Assembly (NCBI GenBank): GCA_035578175.1
Contig: JAQMRL010000001.1
Location: forward strand, 369,885,720-369,949,719
Direction: 5' to 3'
Length of the DNA stretch: 64,000 nucleotides
From: Catonia carolina
Taxonomy: Eukaryota > Arthropoda > Insecta > Hemiptera > Achilidae
Of this stretch, positions 21,762 to 34,699 are shown in pieces (position 1 is the first letter of the stretch; every line of letters begins with the position of its first letter). Under the pieces are notes generated by a model, which worked only from the letters and a program-made list of their open reading frames with translations, was not told the origin of the DNA and made no database searches. Position numbers and translations under genes: made by a program.

Positions 21762-21830
21762 ATATGATTAACTGACTGTCTGATTGACTGACTGATTGTC
21801 ATATGATTGATTGACTGTTAGTAACCATGT
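21762..21830. repeat. Degenerate (tgattgac)n simple repeat
   Basis: Repeated tgattgactg and catatgatt words lie between the Penelope-like remnant and the 5' UTR of the next LINE. Confidence 0.8.
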
Positions 21831-24800
21831 GACCGCTCATCAGCACGATAACCGGCTCATGGTGAACGGAACTGGAAGGGCTGCCCATTCCACCCTGGCA
21901 GACGGTGGCTTGGGGCACTCAGTCTGCCAACCAAAAAGCTGAAAGCAACAGTAAACTACAGCTTTTTCTGTCTAACTAGAATTATCGTAAGGAAACTCCT
22001 TCATGTATGATTCTGGTTAGGCTTACTTAGTATATGCAGATCTTCAAGAACTTCGAGAACTTCAAAATATGAAAAATTTATGATGGCGTCCTCTCTGGTA
22101 AAACATTCCGGAGATAAACTAGTCCTCCATTCGGATCTCCGGGCGAGGACTATCAGAGGGGACTTCATCAAAAAAATAAAAGTTTCTGAAATTCTGCGAG
22201 TTGGAACATGGAATGTTAGGAGTTTAAAACAAACTGGTAGGTTAGAGAATTTAAAAAGGGAAATGGATAGGTTGAAGTTAGATATTGTAGGCATTGGTGA
22301 GGTACGCTGGGATGATGATCAAGACTTTTGGTCCGGGGATTATAGGGTTATTAACACTAAAGCCATCGGAGGGCAGGGCGGAGTGGGTCTAGTAATGAAT
22401 AAAAAAATTGGACAAAGAGTGACTTACTATAAGCAGTGTAGTGATAGGATTATCATGGTTAGAGTAGATACGAAACCAAAGTTTACCACTATAGTGCAGG
22501 TCTACATGCCTACGTCTTCACACAGAGAGGAAGAAATAGAACAAGTATATGAGGAATTAGATGAAGTAATAAAATATGTCAAGGGTGATGAAAATTTGAT
22601 AGTTATGGGAGACTGAAATGCAGTAGTTGGAGAAGGAAAAGAAGGAAAGATAGTCGGAGAATATGGTCTAGGGAAGAGAAATGACAGAGGGAGTCGGCTG
22701 GTAGATTTCTGCTCCAAATATAATTTAGTGATAGGCAATACACTTTTTAAGAATCACAAAAGGAGGTTATACACTTGGATGATGCCAGGTGACAAGGGAA
22801 GATACCAAATAGATTACATAATGGTTAGACAAAGATTCAGAAACCAGATTATGAACTGTAAAGCCTATCCAGGTGCAGACATAGGGAGTGATCATAACTT
22901 AGTAGTAATGGATAGCAGGCTTAAACTTAAAAAACTGAAGAAGGGACAGGGAAATGCTAGGTGGGATGTAGACAAACTAAGAGAACAAGACAACCAGGTA
23001 GGTTTCCAGAGAGTATTCAAAAAGGGATAGAAGAAAGAGGTAATGACACAGGAAATGTAGAGGAGGAGTGGATAAACTTCAAGGAGGTGGTAGTGAAAGC
23101 AGCGGAAGAATGGCTAGGACATACTAAAAGAAGAGGTAGGAAACCGTGGATTACTAATGATATTTTAGAACTGATGGATGAGCGAAGAAAATATAAAAAC
23201 GCAAAGGACGAGAGAGGTAAAAGGCAATATTGCTACTTGAGAAATACCATAAACAAAAGGTGTAAGAAAGCGAAGGAAGAGTGGATCAGAGCGAAATGTA
23301 CGGACATTGAAAGTAAAATGGCAGTTGGTAAAGTGGACGCAGCTTATAGAAAAATAAGGGAAAACTTTGGAGAACGAAAGATGAAAGCTGTTAATTTACA
23401 AAGCGCAGGTGGTAAACCATTGTTGAATGGCCAAGAGAGAGCTGAAAGATGGAAGGAATACGTAAATCAACTCTACATGGGAAAAGAATTAGAATATGAT
23501 GCGATAGAACAAGAAACTGATGTTGAAGAAGATCAAAAAGGGGACCCTATACTACGAGAAGAATTCGATCGGGCACTTAAAGATATGAATATGAATAAGA
23601 CACCAGGAATAGATAACATACCATCGGAATTATTATTACGATGTGGCAAAGTTGCTCAAAACAAATTATATAAACTTGTGTGTAGAATGTATGAGAGTGG
23701 AGAGGTACCATCGGACTTTAAAAAAAATATTATGATTCCAATACCAAAAAAGTCAGGAGCGGAGAAGTGTGAACATTACAGAACTATCAGCCTAACATGC
23801 CATGCATCTAAGATACTGACAAGAATTATATACAGGAGAATAGAACACCGAGTAGAAGAAGTATTGGACGATGACCAATTTGGATTTAGAAGGAGAATGG
23901 GAACTCGAGATGCAATATTGGCTCTGAGACTGATTATTGAGAAAAGGATACAGAAAAATAAAACTACTTTTATGGCATTTGTAGATTTAGAGAAAGCATT
24001 TGACAATCTTGACTGGTGTAAAATGTTTAAAACTTTGAAAAGGCTAGGAATTAAACACAAAGAAAGGAAAGTTATCTACAGTCTGTATAAGAATCAAACG
24101 GCTGTTTTGAGAATCGAGGGGTACGTAAAAGAGGCTGCTGTAAGAAAAGCTGTAGGACAAGGTTGTTCTTTGTCACCACTACTTTTTAACTTGTATATAG
24201 AAGAGGCTATAAATGAAGTGAAGGAGAAATTTGACGTAGGAATAAAAATTCAAGGAGAAACAATAAAAATGTTGAGATTCGCCGATGATATAGTAGTATT
24301 AGCCGAGGCAAAGAATGAACTAGAGGATGCCTTAAATAAATGGAATGGATGAGATCTTGAGGAAGGATTACTTCATGAAAATTAATAAGAACAAAACGAA
24401 AGTGTTGTGCAGCAGCAAGAGTGGTTATGAAGAGATGGGAAATTTAAAAGTAGGCAACGAAAACATACAAGAAGTTGGGGAATTCTGCTATCTAGGGAGT
24501 AAAATAACAAAGGATGGTAGAAGCACGAGTGATATCAAGAGTAGAATTGCTCAAGCTAGAAAAGCCTTTGAAATGAAAAACAGCCTACTGACTACAAACA
24601 TTGATTTACAGATTAGGAAAAATTTCTTAAAACATTATGTTTGGAGTGTAGCATTATACGGAAGTGAAACGTGGGTGATAGGGGCTGTAGAACGGAAGAG
24701 GATAGAAGCTTTTGAAATGTGGTGTTATAGGAAAATGTTAAAGATTAGGTGGGTGGACAAAATAAGTAATTTAGAGGTTCTTAGGCGAGTGGATGAAAAA

Positions 24801-25080
24801 AGAAGTATATGGAAGCATCTTACCAAAAGAAGGGATAGGCTAGTGGGGCATATCCTAAGACATCCAGGTATTGGGCTATCAATAATGGAGGGTAACATTG
24901 AGGGAGTAAATTGTAGAGGGAGGCAAAGATTAGAATATATAAAGCAAATTACAAAAGATGTAGGGTGTTACAGGTATGTAGATATGAAACGACTTGCGCA
25001 AGATAGAACAGGTTGGAGAACTGCATCAAACCAGTCGAGAGACGGCTGACGGTTCACAAAGATGTATTAATGTGATTTTA
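21831..25080 (+). mobile_element. Nearly complete RTE-type LINE (EN + RT), inactive
   Basis: A ~3.2-kb single-ORF LINE. A moderately GC-rich 5' leader (~21831-22079) is followed by the endonuclease-RT frame to 25049. The frame is broken three times (see the pseudogene entry). I could not identify TSDs, so both boundaries are approximate; the 3' end is placed where coding-like composition stops. Confidence 0.8.
22080..25049 (+). pseudogene. RTE-type endonuclease-reverse transcriptase, one nonsense and two frameshifts
   Basis: The segments join as one protein of about 985 codons. Endonuclease: RVGTWNVRSLKQTGR, GIGEVRW, VQVYMPTSS, then GD*N, where the Trp codon of the GDWN motif is TGA (22614-22616), and later IDYIMV and GSDHNLV. 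The first frameshift falls near 23010, between FKKG and GIEERG. Reverse transcriptase: NKTPGIDNIPSELL, YRTISLTCHASKILTRIIYR, DDDQFGFRRRMGTRDAI, motif A FVDLEKAFDNLDW (~23979), motif B GQGCSLSPLLFNLYIEEA and motif C RFADD (~24275-24289). A second frameshift near 24343 leads into KINKNKTKVL, FCYLGSKIT, SVALYGSETWVI and VGHILRHPG to the stop. TWNVRS, GIGEVRW and YGSETW point to the RTE group. The catalytic residues are all present; only the reading frame is lost. Confidence 0.93.
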
Positions 25081-25779
25081 TAATGTACCGTAATGCCAGT
25101 TCCGACTCCAATTGTATAGGTGTTGTACAATTCAAAACCTAAATTACTTCTTAACAGGGATATTATCAGAATTCAAACATTTTTATTATTACAGATGTTC
25201 ACTGGCTAAGAAATAAAATTGAATAATTACTAAAAGATTACATAAACTTGAGTTTGCTTTTAAGAAAACATTTAGGCTAAAGAGTTCCAGAACATGATTT
25301 TAGAACAAAGGTGTAATTTGATTTAAAATGTAGATTAAATAAAGAAAAAAAATAGAACGTACATTAAACAATGTACATTTCGTGATGGGCTGTTTGAATA
25401 ATTATTTTTTAGATAACTAAATTTTATTCGAATATTCAAAATTTAAAAAAAAACACTCGAAAAAGTAACGATTGAGAAGCCTTTACAAAAAAATTATATA
25501 ATGCCGAATAAACATACTACTTTTTGTGTTTTCGATAGCATACTAAATAAATTTAACATTCATTTGAATTAGTTTGTATTAAATTACAGTTCAATGAGAC
25601 TAAATGTAATAAAATATTAAAATTAACTGAAAACATAATTCCAAACTTCAAAAAGTATTCATTGATAAATTTACAGTAATAAAAACAACACTATCACTAT
25701 ATTTTAACGAACTAGAGACTGTAGATGAAGGAGGAGCATAGTAACCTAGATTACAGAACAAAGCCAATTATTGACTTTC
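25081..25779. other. AT-rich stretch, nothing recognised
   Basis: No feature is seen downstream of the RTE-type LINE. Confidence 0.5.
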
Positions 25780-26010
25780 GTTAATCGTATCCTGCGTTGT
25801 CACATAGTGGTCCCACTGTGGATGACAGCCTGACAAAAAGTCAGCTGAAGTTTGGTGCAGCAGAGTATCACTGAGCGAAGGGGCAATCTCACATCCGATC
25901 TTGGCTGTTATTGGCTAGATCTTATCTGCAGTCTTTAGTTCGTTGGATTATAGGTTGAAAATTTGGGGATGGAATCTACTACAAATCTGTAGTGAAGGCG
26001 AACTACAATA
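25780..26010. other. Moderately GC-rich island of unknown origin
   Basis: It stands out by composition. It holds an imperfect inverted repeat cacatagtgg/ccactgtgg (about 25800-25820) and ctgacaaaaagtcag a little further on. There is no recognisable coding and no second copy. It could be a fragment of an old transposon. Confidence 0.35.
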
Positions 26011-28777
26011 CATGTTTCTGTTACATTAACAAGCTTTTTTACCTGAAGGAATTTTTGAATTTCGTTTTATTTAAATTTGTTTTTGGTTGTACTGGGCGTT
26101 GCTGATATTACGGCTCCAGCCAAAACAAACATAACGCGCATATTATTAGAAAGAACTTATTTCATACTATAACACATTGAAAAAGTATTATTATTATTAT
26201 TATTATTATTTTAATCATTTTGTTCCTATATTTATATAAAATAGCTGTACATAAATCAATTTATTTGACAATTTTATTCAAACTACTAATTTACTGAAAT
26301 AAAAATTATCAATTTTTTAAATATTTACTTGTAACAACCTTAGTACGTACCCTACTAGTAGGCCTACATCATGTATTGCTATTGCATCTGATTTAGAAGT
26401 CAAAGTCGTCCATTATGTATTTGATCATTACTCTTTAAGAATATTTCTTGTTTTAATACCAGAAGCAAAGTTTATATTGAATATAATATTTTGTATTCAA
26501 GTATTTTATAAATACTACCTTACTAAAAAACTGAAAACATATAAAGAAGGCAGTAAGTGCAAAAGGCTGAAGTGTAGGAAAATGGCTTTAAGGTGTTTTT
26601 GACAGCCGTAACACAACTATACACACAATTATATGTAGCAACATGATTTTGTGATATTTGGTAAAAAGAGAAGTTTTTTAACTTTTTTTAAGTTAAAAAT
26701 TATAAAAAATTAGTATCATTATTAAAAAATCAGATATTGCTTTTTTGCTTAGTAAACATACCGGTTGGTTGGACGGGGTTGGTAGGAGAGAGAGGCTTGT
26801 CGACCAGAGGTTTCCTGATTTCGGATACCGGAGACTGTAATCAGTTCCATTGGGATTTCAGCTTGGTAAAGTTGGTTAAGTAGGAGAAATTATTTAATGA
26901 GGTGACCAGGAGAAAGAGTCGAAAATAAAGAAAGAAAAGAGATATTTAGTTTGAGGTAAATTCATTTCGTATTAAGGGGGTTTTAAGATTTGTGTTTATC
27001 AAATTCGCGGCAGAAAATAGCTGACTATATTATTAAAATAGGTTAAGGTAATTTAACGATAAGTTTGTTAGTAATTGATGCATTAAATGTTTTAGTTGAA
27101 TTTAAAGAAACATAGTTATTTATTTACTTTTTTCATGCTCTACTGTTAGAGCTGGCACCTAATATTTTTTATTATTTTTTTAAAATCTATATTCAAGAAT
27201 TTGCCCACAGGTCAATATTTAAGGTAGTGCAAACTTAATTTTTTAAAACCGATGGACTTTTATGACGAATTGACAAATGATATAAAAGCAGTAAATGAAT
27301 TTAGTATCAAATTTTACCAAGTAAAAAAACAGTATCTGTAGCATACTAAGAAAGAAGGCAGTAACTACAGTGCAGATACTGCCTTTTTCGCTGAGTATCT
27401 GTATATACTGCTCTTTTCCTTTGTAAGTCTGGCAAAAACATGTCAATACTGCTTTTGAATACCTCGATAACTAAGTTACCGTTGTAGTTAGGACTTTTTT
27501 AGTTAGTTTACAAGATTCCTCGTGGTCCAAAACATAGAATACATATGAAACTCAAAATCGAGAAATTTGCATTTACTGTCTTTTTCTTAGCAGAGCAGAA
27601 TAGGTCAATATCTAATATCTTCGTTTGATATTTAATAAGTTTTCTCGAAATTTGTGTACCTTATTCCGTCAATTTATTCCTTCCTCACAGTTGATTGTTC
27701 ACTTTTCGATAATTCTGGAATTTGAGACCGATTATGCAAATAGTATTATTTTAGAGTTAATGAATTAATTAACATTTACCTTAAAGTACTAACAAAACAC
27801 AAAGTAGATTTTGCATTCCATTCAGATGCTGTCGAGGAAACTAGACTAACTTATTGTGGTGGCTACTTTGAAATATAATCAACCTCATCTCTTAACAATC
27901 TATCTCTTTCATTTCAACTACCAACTCATGGACGTTTCTCAAAGTTGAAGTTTAATTAATTTGGTGAAGTTTGAATTGAACAGCGGAATGAGGGATCACA
28001 AATCTGTTTTAATAGAGTACCAAGTCTTACAGAGTGATAGGTAAAAGTGAAAGTTTTCTTACGTAAACAGGTAATAAATTTGGAATTTAAATAGAATTAA
28101 ATTGATTTTAAGCTAAATTTCATTTCGTTAAAAAACTTAATGCTCATTTTATTGCCTCCATTAAAAAGAATTAATGGTACAATTTGTTTCTGGCCTCTTT
28201 TCTAATGCCGGTTCATACATCACACTATTCTCAAGTATGCCATTCAATATCGTTCTTTAGATTCCTTTTTATCTGCACTGCACTAAAAGTATTTTTCCTT
28301 GACTTAAAAACATTTTTACTAATCGATATGTTTATACCGACACTACGTCAATATTTATTTTTACACTATCAATTGATAGTCTGAGTGCTCCGTAAGTACA
28401 TATGTACTCTCCTAGGATGTGATAATGCATACCTATTTTTTTACGTCATACTTACTTTACCTTTAAAGGTATTGTAGTATTCTGATTTTTATGACAACAC
28501 AAAATTTATCAAAGTTTATACATTTACCGAATTTCACCACATAGTAGTCGAATTTTTGAACCCAAAAATTTCCAAAAATGGGATTGAAATAATTGTTAAA
28601 TTGAACATATTTTTGTAATTACTGGAAACTTTTAGAAATTTGAAGTTAATTTTTTCAAGCATAAGTTGTGTCAAAACATAAATCTAAGCATCCAATCATG
28701 ACTTACTTTGATAGTTCTTCAGAAAATCGTTCACATCTACCTCCGAATTTTTTTACCTCTAAAAGCATGACTCTCTT
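26011..28777. other. Long AT-rich stretch, one microsatellite
   Basis: (TTA)n lies at 26187-26212. A G-rich patch at 26770-26960 has no recognisable content. Small open frames (27243-27446 minus, 28184-28384 plus) have no recognisable family. Confidence 0.5.
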
Positions 28778-29715
28778 ACTTTCTCTTGCCTACATGAATA
28801 TATAGGAAAAAAAAATTTATTTCATGTCGATTTGTCAAAACCGAGTTTTCACCGCATCTACACGTTTTCAGACCCGCTGATTCAAAAAACAAGTTTTTAG
28901 CTATTCCCCTGTGTGTGTGTGTGTGTGCGCGCGCGCGCGCGCGTGTGTGTGTGTGTGTAAACAAAATATCTCAAGAACGGATCATCTTACGAAGTTCAAA
29001 CTTGAAACTTAAGTTAGGTACTACTAGAGAACCCGACACGAACATTTCATCAACATCGGTCAACCGAAAGTTGTAGTTTATTCGTGTCATATTTAACTTT
29101 TTGCGATTTTCTCAAAAACTGCTCCTACGATTTTTTTAAAAATCGCTTCATTTACTATATTTTTATTTTCTACAAGATCGGGTAGGCGTCATGTCTGCTG
29201 AAATTCTTCGGGAGGCTGTGCTTTCGTAGAAAAAAATTGCTTTTCAAAGATTGCGGCCTTAATATGCAATTTAGCGCAAAATTTATATAATGAAAATAGT
29301 AGGCAATTTAAAAACCTACAATTTTTAAATCGAATTTTTTCTATAACGCTTAGTTCAGCAGTAATTAATAATTTTTCTGTTTTTTTCTTGAGACTGTAAA
29401 TTCTTTTTTAAGATTTCACCTTAGTATGCATTTTACGGAAAAAAGTGTATATAGTCAAATCTATAGGGAATTAAAAGATCTAAAAATTTCATATTGAGCA
29501 TTTTCTCTACAGAGATTAGTTTAGCGTCAAAGAGTGATTTTCCGTATTAATAAGCAAAACTGAGGTTGATTTTCAATTTGCTCCATTCACTCATAATTAA
29601 AATATGGTTATGTTTTTTGAGGTTAGTTTTTTGTTTATTTCTAATATTAGGTTATATTGTTCATTTTTTCATTAGCAAGAGAAAGTTGTGTGAGTGTTTA
29701 ACATCAAATCTTTTA
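28778..29715 (+). repeat. R2 repeat, copy b, near full length
   Basis: It starts actttctcttgcc at 28778-28790. It carries a mixed (GT)n(GC)n(GT)n tract at 28912-28958, then atctcaagaacgg, gtactactagag, gtcaacc, gcgattttctcaaaaac, gtcatgtctgctgaaattct and ttaggttatattgttca. It ends with gcaagagaaagt (29674-29685), the inverted complement of the start word, plus a ~30-bp tail (tgtgtgagtgttta). No open frame is conserved among copies. Confidence 0.88.
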
Positions 29716-29770
29716 GTTTATTTAAAGTTGCATCAATATTTCAGTCATTAGCATATATTTCAGATTAAAA

Positions 29771-29878
29771 ACGGTAGGTTTAAAAGTATAATAATTTGTA
29801 AAGTTCTAGTCGATAATCGAACCCGGGACCTACGTTGTGCAGCATAGCACGCTCACCACCGGGCCACGGAAGCAGCTC
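29771..29878 (-). repeat. tRNA-derived SINE remnant (family T)
   Basis: Minus strand: tggcccggtggtgagcg (A box), tgctgcacaacg, ggtcccgggttcgatta (B box), then a tagaactttacaaatta body. Head and body are collinear with the other family T copies. Confidence 0.78.
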
Positions 29879-30183
29879 AATATATTATATTTATCATTAA
29901 TTTTTTGCCATCCTCTCTCCAACTTTTCACTAATGGAAAACGGTTGTTCGGTTGCGCTGCTGCTGTATACTTCACCGTATACAACCATAACTTTGATTGT
30001 AAAACCAGCGATATAGCTATTGAATTTATGCATGTTTCAAAATTATAGTGGTAGCTATATAAACACAGAACTACACGGTCAACAAACAAGGATATTTTGT
30101 TCAAGGTACAACAATTCTGAGAAACTGAAAAGGTGTGCATTAATGTCATGAAGTCAGTAACCTCTGGCATAATAAAATGTGTT

Positions 30184-30486
30184 TTGTTGTTTAGGTCATC
30201 AGTCGAAAGGCTGGTTTGAACCTGTAGAGGTTTTACTAAGTAAAACGAGAAGTGAGGTGGTTTACTTATGCCTTCCTCACTAAATGGAAAAGTACGCTTA
30301 TCAGCATGCCGGGCTATTTGAAAAGCACGTATTTTCCACTCTGCAAATGACACCTTCACTTCATTCTCTACAGGGTCTGGCTGTATAATGAAATTCATTA
30401 CTTTCAGAGGAGATAACTCTGATTAGTGTCTTTTACACCTCTACCTCTTCTGTTCTTACATGATTCAGTCATTTAATTGGCTGACC
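30184..30486 (-). repeat. S1 SINE-like repeat, copy E, 5' truncated
   Basis: Minus strand: it begins at ggtcagccaatt and ends gacctaaacaacaa. The first ~90 bases of the family are missing, and the match stops abruptly at a tatactatactatata stretch. I could not find a convincing TSD. The atgaatttcatt frame is uninterrupted in this copy. Confidence 0.88.
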
Positions 30487-30506
30487 TATACTATACTATA
30501 TAACCT

Positions 30507-30608
30507 GTGGGTTATGGAACGTTGGGTTGTGACTTGTTATAATGTCCAGATCCTAGCCGGGAATCGAACCCGGACCTCCGTGTGGTAGGCCAGCGCGCTA
30601 CCATTGAT
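30507..30608 (-). repeat. tRNA-derived SINE (family T), best-preserved head
   Basis: Minus strand: tggtagcgcgctggcctac (A box), cacggaggtccgggttcgat (B box with full T arm tcccgg), then a body aggatctggacattataac and an end caacccaacgttcc. The end matches the copy at 32112-32232. It is not a functional tRNA: the acceptor stem does not close. Confidence 0.82.
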
Positions 30609-30795
30609 ATTTAACATAATTATCTATCAACCGGAACCATCGGTTTGAATGTTTGAAATTATAGCTGAAAAAAATAAACTGTATGTGATAAATCTTATTA
30701 GATGTGACGATCTTAATGATCTTATGTAGACGTGATGATCTTAAAGAGTATAAGATTGTCCATGATCATTAACGTGATTATTATGCTTTGTGATT

Positions 30796-30898
30796 AATAT
30801 TTACAAACCATTGCTACAAACTTATCATTTATCTATCTACTAATTAACATTAACAAACCATTGCTACAAACGTATCATTTATCTATCTTCTGCTGACA
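30796..30898. repeat. 50-bp tandem duplication
   Basis: acaaaccattgctacaaac is followed by a tatcatttatctatct block at 30803 and again at 30853, so the period is 50. There are few differences. Confidence 0.93.
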
Positions 30899-31539
30899 TA
30901 GGATTGTAGGTTAACTTAGGACTGGTTAACCTCCCGGCGTATTAAGGAGAAATCAAATAAATCAACACAAGTTTTGTTCCAATGTCGTTCGATGTCAAAC
31001 ATTTCTCCCTATAATACTCAATAACTTCTACATCCTTCTGATAAGATATATGCGTTATTTTAGCGTGTGATTTGTTAAACGATTGGCTGGAAGAATCATC
31101 TGCGTACAAAACGCTTAGATATAGACTGCTGACAGAAGCTACTATTTTGATTAATCAATCTTCGTTTTAAGTTAAACTCAGTTTGAAAATTTTCATTTAC
31201 TAAACCCTTTTGTGACCAATCTGAGAGTATGGTCCACTCTTAGTACGGAAACTGCTGCTTTAAAGAACAGCAGCAGAAGGTAAAGTAAAATAAATATAAG
31301 CCTTTATTCTATTTTTTAAAGATATGTTTCTGGCGTTCTCTTTTAGTATAATCAATAAAACTATCTATGTCTATTTCAAGACTTTAAGAGTAAAAGAACT
31401 GAAAATTCACATCATTCCTCATAACATTTCCCTATCGATTAAATAATCACTCAAAAAACTGGTGATAAAACAATAAGAAAGTACCCAAGTGATATTTTAA
31501 ACAGAAATGCAGCAGAGATGTTTTTGATTTGAATAGCGA
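30899..31539. other. AT-rich stretch, nothing recognised
   Basis: No feature is seen. Confidence 0.5.
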
Positions 31540-31680
31540 ATAACTCCCAAAGTTCCCATCGGGCAAAGTACTGCTCGGTATCTCTTCTTCTCAAAGTGGA
31601 ATTCTCCACCACCTGTTAAATTACTTTTAGAATCATACATGTAAATTGAAACGCTCAATTTACTTTGCCGTTCTTGAAGT
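31540..31680 (+). repeat. Jockey-family 3' UTR fragment (matches 16425-16560 minus)
   Basis: Shared blocks in order: gctcggtatctcttctt / ctgggtatctcttctcc, a ccaccacctg / ccaccgcc block, and a gctcaatttac / gctcaatctac block. Since the other copy follows a jockey ORF2 C-terminus, this is most simply a severely 5'-truncated copy of the same LINE family. No coding part remains. Confidence 0.6.
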
Positions 31681-32111
31681 CAAGAAACAAAAAACATCTA
31701 TCAATGTCGTAGGATTTATATTTACTTTTATGTACATCTAACACCATTAAATAAGAATTCACTAACTTTTTTCCATAATCTTCTAAAAGAATGCCATACG
31801 TCAAATTTTAAACCTTTGATATAATCTAAAACTGAAAAATTCAAATACGTATATTCAATTAGCCACCTTCTCTGGGGGTTGAATATCTAACTTTTCTTTC
31901 ACTAAAGAACTACGTCCTAGGTCTCTGTTTATTAGTTCTTAGGTTGATTTCATCCTGTAGGAAAGATTTCTTTTGATATACGAAAGACTCTATATTTTGA
32001 ATTTATTCTATATTTTTACCGTTAAAATCTCTTTCGATATTTTTTTAATAAAAAATGGGTTTAAAATGTTATCCTTAACTAGAGTCGCATCAATGGTCTT
32101 TAGCGTCTATT
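31681..32111. other. AT-rich stretch, nothing recognised
   Basis: No feature is seen. Confidence 0.5.
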
Positions 32112-32232
32112 GTGGGTTATAGAACTGGAACGTTGGTTTTTGATAGGTAAAGTTTTTTAGAATATAATAGGGAATCAAACTCAGAACCTAAGATTTTCAG
32201 GCTAGCTTGCTAACTACCACGCCCAATACTCG
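32112..32232 (-). repeat. tRNA-derived SINE remnant (family T)
   Basis: Minus strand: tggtagttagcaagc (A box), ggttctgagtttgattcc (B box), then a body and the end aaccaacgttcc...ctataacccac. This 3' end is shared with the copy at 30507-30608. Confidence 0.78.
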
Positions 32233-33614
32233 TATATTATTTAAAATTGAATTATTTTAACATAATCTTCACGTAATTTTACCATTAATTATCAAATGTG
32301 TCTGGAAGCTTTTAATAAATTGAAACTAATCAAAAGTGCCTTTCATAAAAGGTTAAAGGCGTACGCCATTACGACGTATAAAAGTAGAAAGGTAGCCTTT
32401 TCAGCTATCAAAGAGAACTAATAAGACCAAACGCTAATCTATTAATCAGTTGAAATATCAGCGGTAGAAACGAATTAATTTCGTTCAGTAGTATAAATGA
32501 TTTAGGCTAAATCAGTTGATAAATTATGAGTATTGTGGGTCAATAGTGGCGAAAGATTTAATTTGCAAAATGAAACATTAATATCTACAAGTGAAAGGAA
32601 AATTAAACTGTTCTTTAACTAAAAGGTTCTAATAATAAATTTAATTTTGGGGTTCGTGACATTTCGTATAAAATATTTAGGTCTGCTAGATAGATGATAC
32701 GTAAAACACATTCATTTTATCTCTGTCTGTTTCTTGTATTTGTTTATGACTTTATTCATAAAGTGGAAGAAGATGACTGCTAAAGATTACATCCACATAA
32801 ATAAACTAGAATATTATACTACATTAATCCTTTAAGACAATCACTCTACGTACGTAAAATCTACGTAAATACTATTAAAAATTTAGGTCATCTTAGATCT
32901 ATTTAAACTTAAATGAATGTTTTTTTTAATTATATAAAAAATTCTGGCCTTCAAATTAAAATCTCCGAAGATCAGAACTAAAGTTCCATTTTATGACTGA
33001 GATGTAAAATTACATAATGTTCCTAGGATGTCACTTGTTAACGATGTAACCAAATAAATTGTGACATTCATTCTGAGTTCTTTTAGAATCTGGTTATTTC
33101 TAAAACCCTCTTTTTACATATGTAACAAATATCTTTTTTATAAATTAATTAGTTGAATAATTAATTGTTATATTTTATATCAACTAGAAATTACACTAAA
33201 CTACTTAACTTAGTAATGGACTAAAACTTAATCCGAAATGTTCTAAAACGTAACTGTGATTGAGGGGTCTAGAATCAAAATCAGCGACATACATTTCATA
33301 AAATGTTTCAGAGAAGTAAAAAAGTGTTTAAATTTAGACTAAAGTATCTACCTTCTTAGTTAATAGTTCAAGTTATAAGTATTAATCCCACATTAATGTG
33401 TATAAATATTATAAAAATATGTCTTTTTAAAAGCTAGGAAAACTAATTTTTCTTCTGAATGTGGCTTGTTTTTAAACTTATTCGAGAACTTGGCTGGTTT
33501 TGAAACAAAAGTTTATTGTTTTTTCCTTTTTTTTCTTTGTTAAAAATCATGGTTTTATTTATTAAGGTAAGCAATGAATTTGACCATTTCAACTAATTTA
33601 AAAAAACTTTCGTT
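32233..33614. other. AT-rich stretch, nothing recognised
   Basis: No feature is seen. Confidence 0.5.
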
Positions 33615-33704
33615 TGAGGAACTGTGTTTGAATATGTAATATTTTTCTAGATCCCAGCTGAGAATCAAACCCGAGACCACCTTAACCAGTGAGCCACGAA
33701 GCTT
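33615..33704 (-). repeat. tRNA-derived SINE remnant (family T), anticodon arm lost
   Basis: Minus strand: tggctcactggttaagg (A box) runs almost directly into tctcgggtttgattctcagc (B box); the anticodon arm is deleted. A gatctagaaaaatatta body follows. Confidence 0.72.
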
Positions 33705-34699
33705 GCCCTTTCAAATATCATTGCGCATTTTAAAATATGTTTTATCTGCCCATAAAAACTCTTTCAAAAGCAAATGTTTCCTCACGTTTCTCAATAGATT
33801 AAGGATACTATGTTTTGCATGGCCACTAGCAGGTTTTTGTTACACCTTTCAGTCGCATTTCTCTTTACAGTTATTATGAGGTATACTATTTTGAACATAT
33901 AAGTTACTTTATAGTAAAGTGTATACAGAATAACCACGACGGTATTTTGTTCTGATGTTTCAAGAAGGACTGCGAATGCCTTATAAAACTTTAAGAGCTA
34001 TCTTATAAATGCAGTTGAAGATATAAAATCTAATCATGAATTTTTAGAAGAGCTATCGTAAATATTTTATATATTTAGAATTAGATTCTTAGTTTTCTTA
34101 TTCGTTATAAATAATTCATACTTGGAATATGTGTATGTTCTTACGTGTGCGCGCGATCGTTTGTCATTAAGTCGTCCGTGAGCCCTGAAAATTTGGAATG
34201 TGAAAAGATACTTCCATTAAATTTATTCCATGTAACCCTACCACACATCATGAAATTATTTTATTTACTAGTAAACAAAAATACATTTTTCATTCAAAAA
34301 CTTTACAACTGAAAATTGGACTTAAAAATCTATCATAGATAACCAAAATATTTTACAATAACAAAATTAAACAAAACAAAATATTTACTTAAAAATCAGA
34401 AAAATAAATAAACATAGATATTTTTATCATTAATATTAATGAATCTTGAAGATTCGTTTTTTAATCGAATTAAATTTTAATTTTTAAATTAAAAACAACT
34501 CAATATAAAAAAGAAGTTACATTTGTACCTACAATAATCACATACACAATTGAAGATCTTAGAAAAAAAAGGTTTTATAAGTTGCATTTTAGGGCAAAAA
34601 CTCAAATAAATTAATAAAGAGTTAATCTTTACAACTACAAGATCTATTCTCTACATTTTTCCGGCCAACATTTGTTCGGTCTTCCCAAACTTCTACTGT
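33705..34699. other. AT-rich stretch, nothing recognised
   Basis: No feature is seen; a short gtgcgcgcgatcg patch at 34147-34159 is unexplained. Confidence 0.5.

Noticed and set aside
30507..30608. Possible functional tRNA gene with a good T arm
   Set aside because: It belongs to a repeated family with a shared non-tRNA body, and the acceptor stem does not pair.
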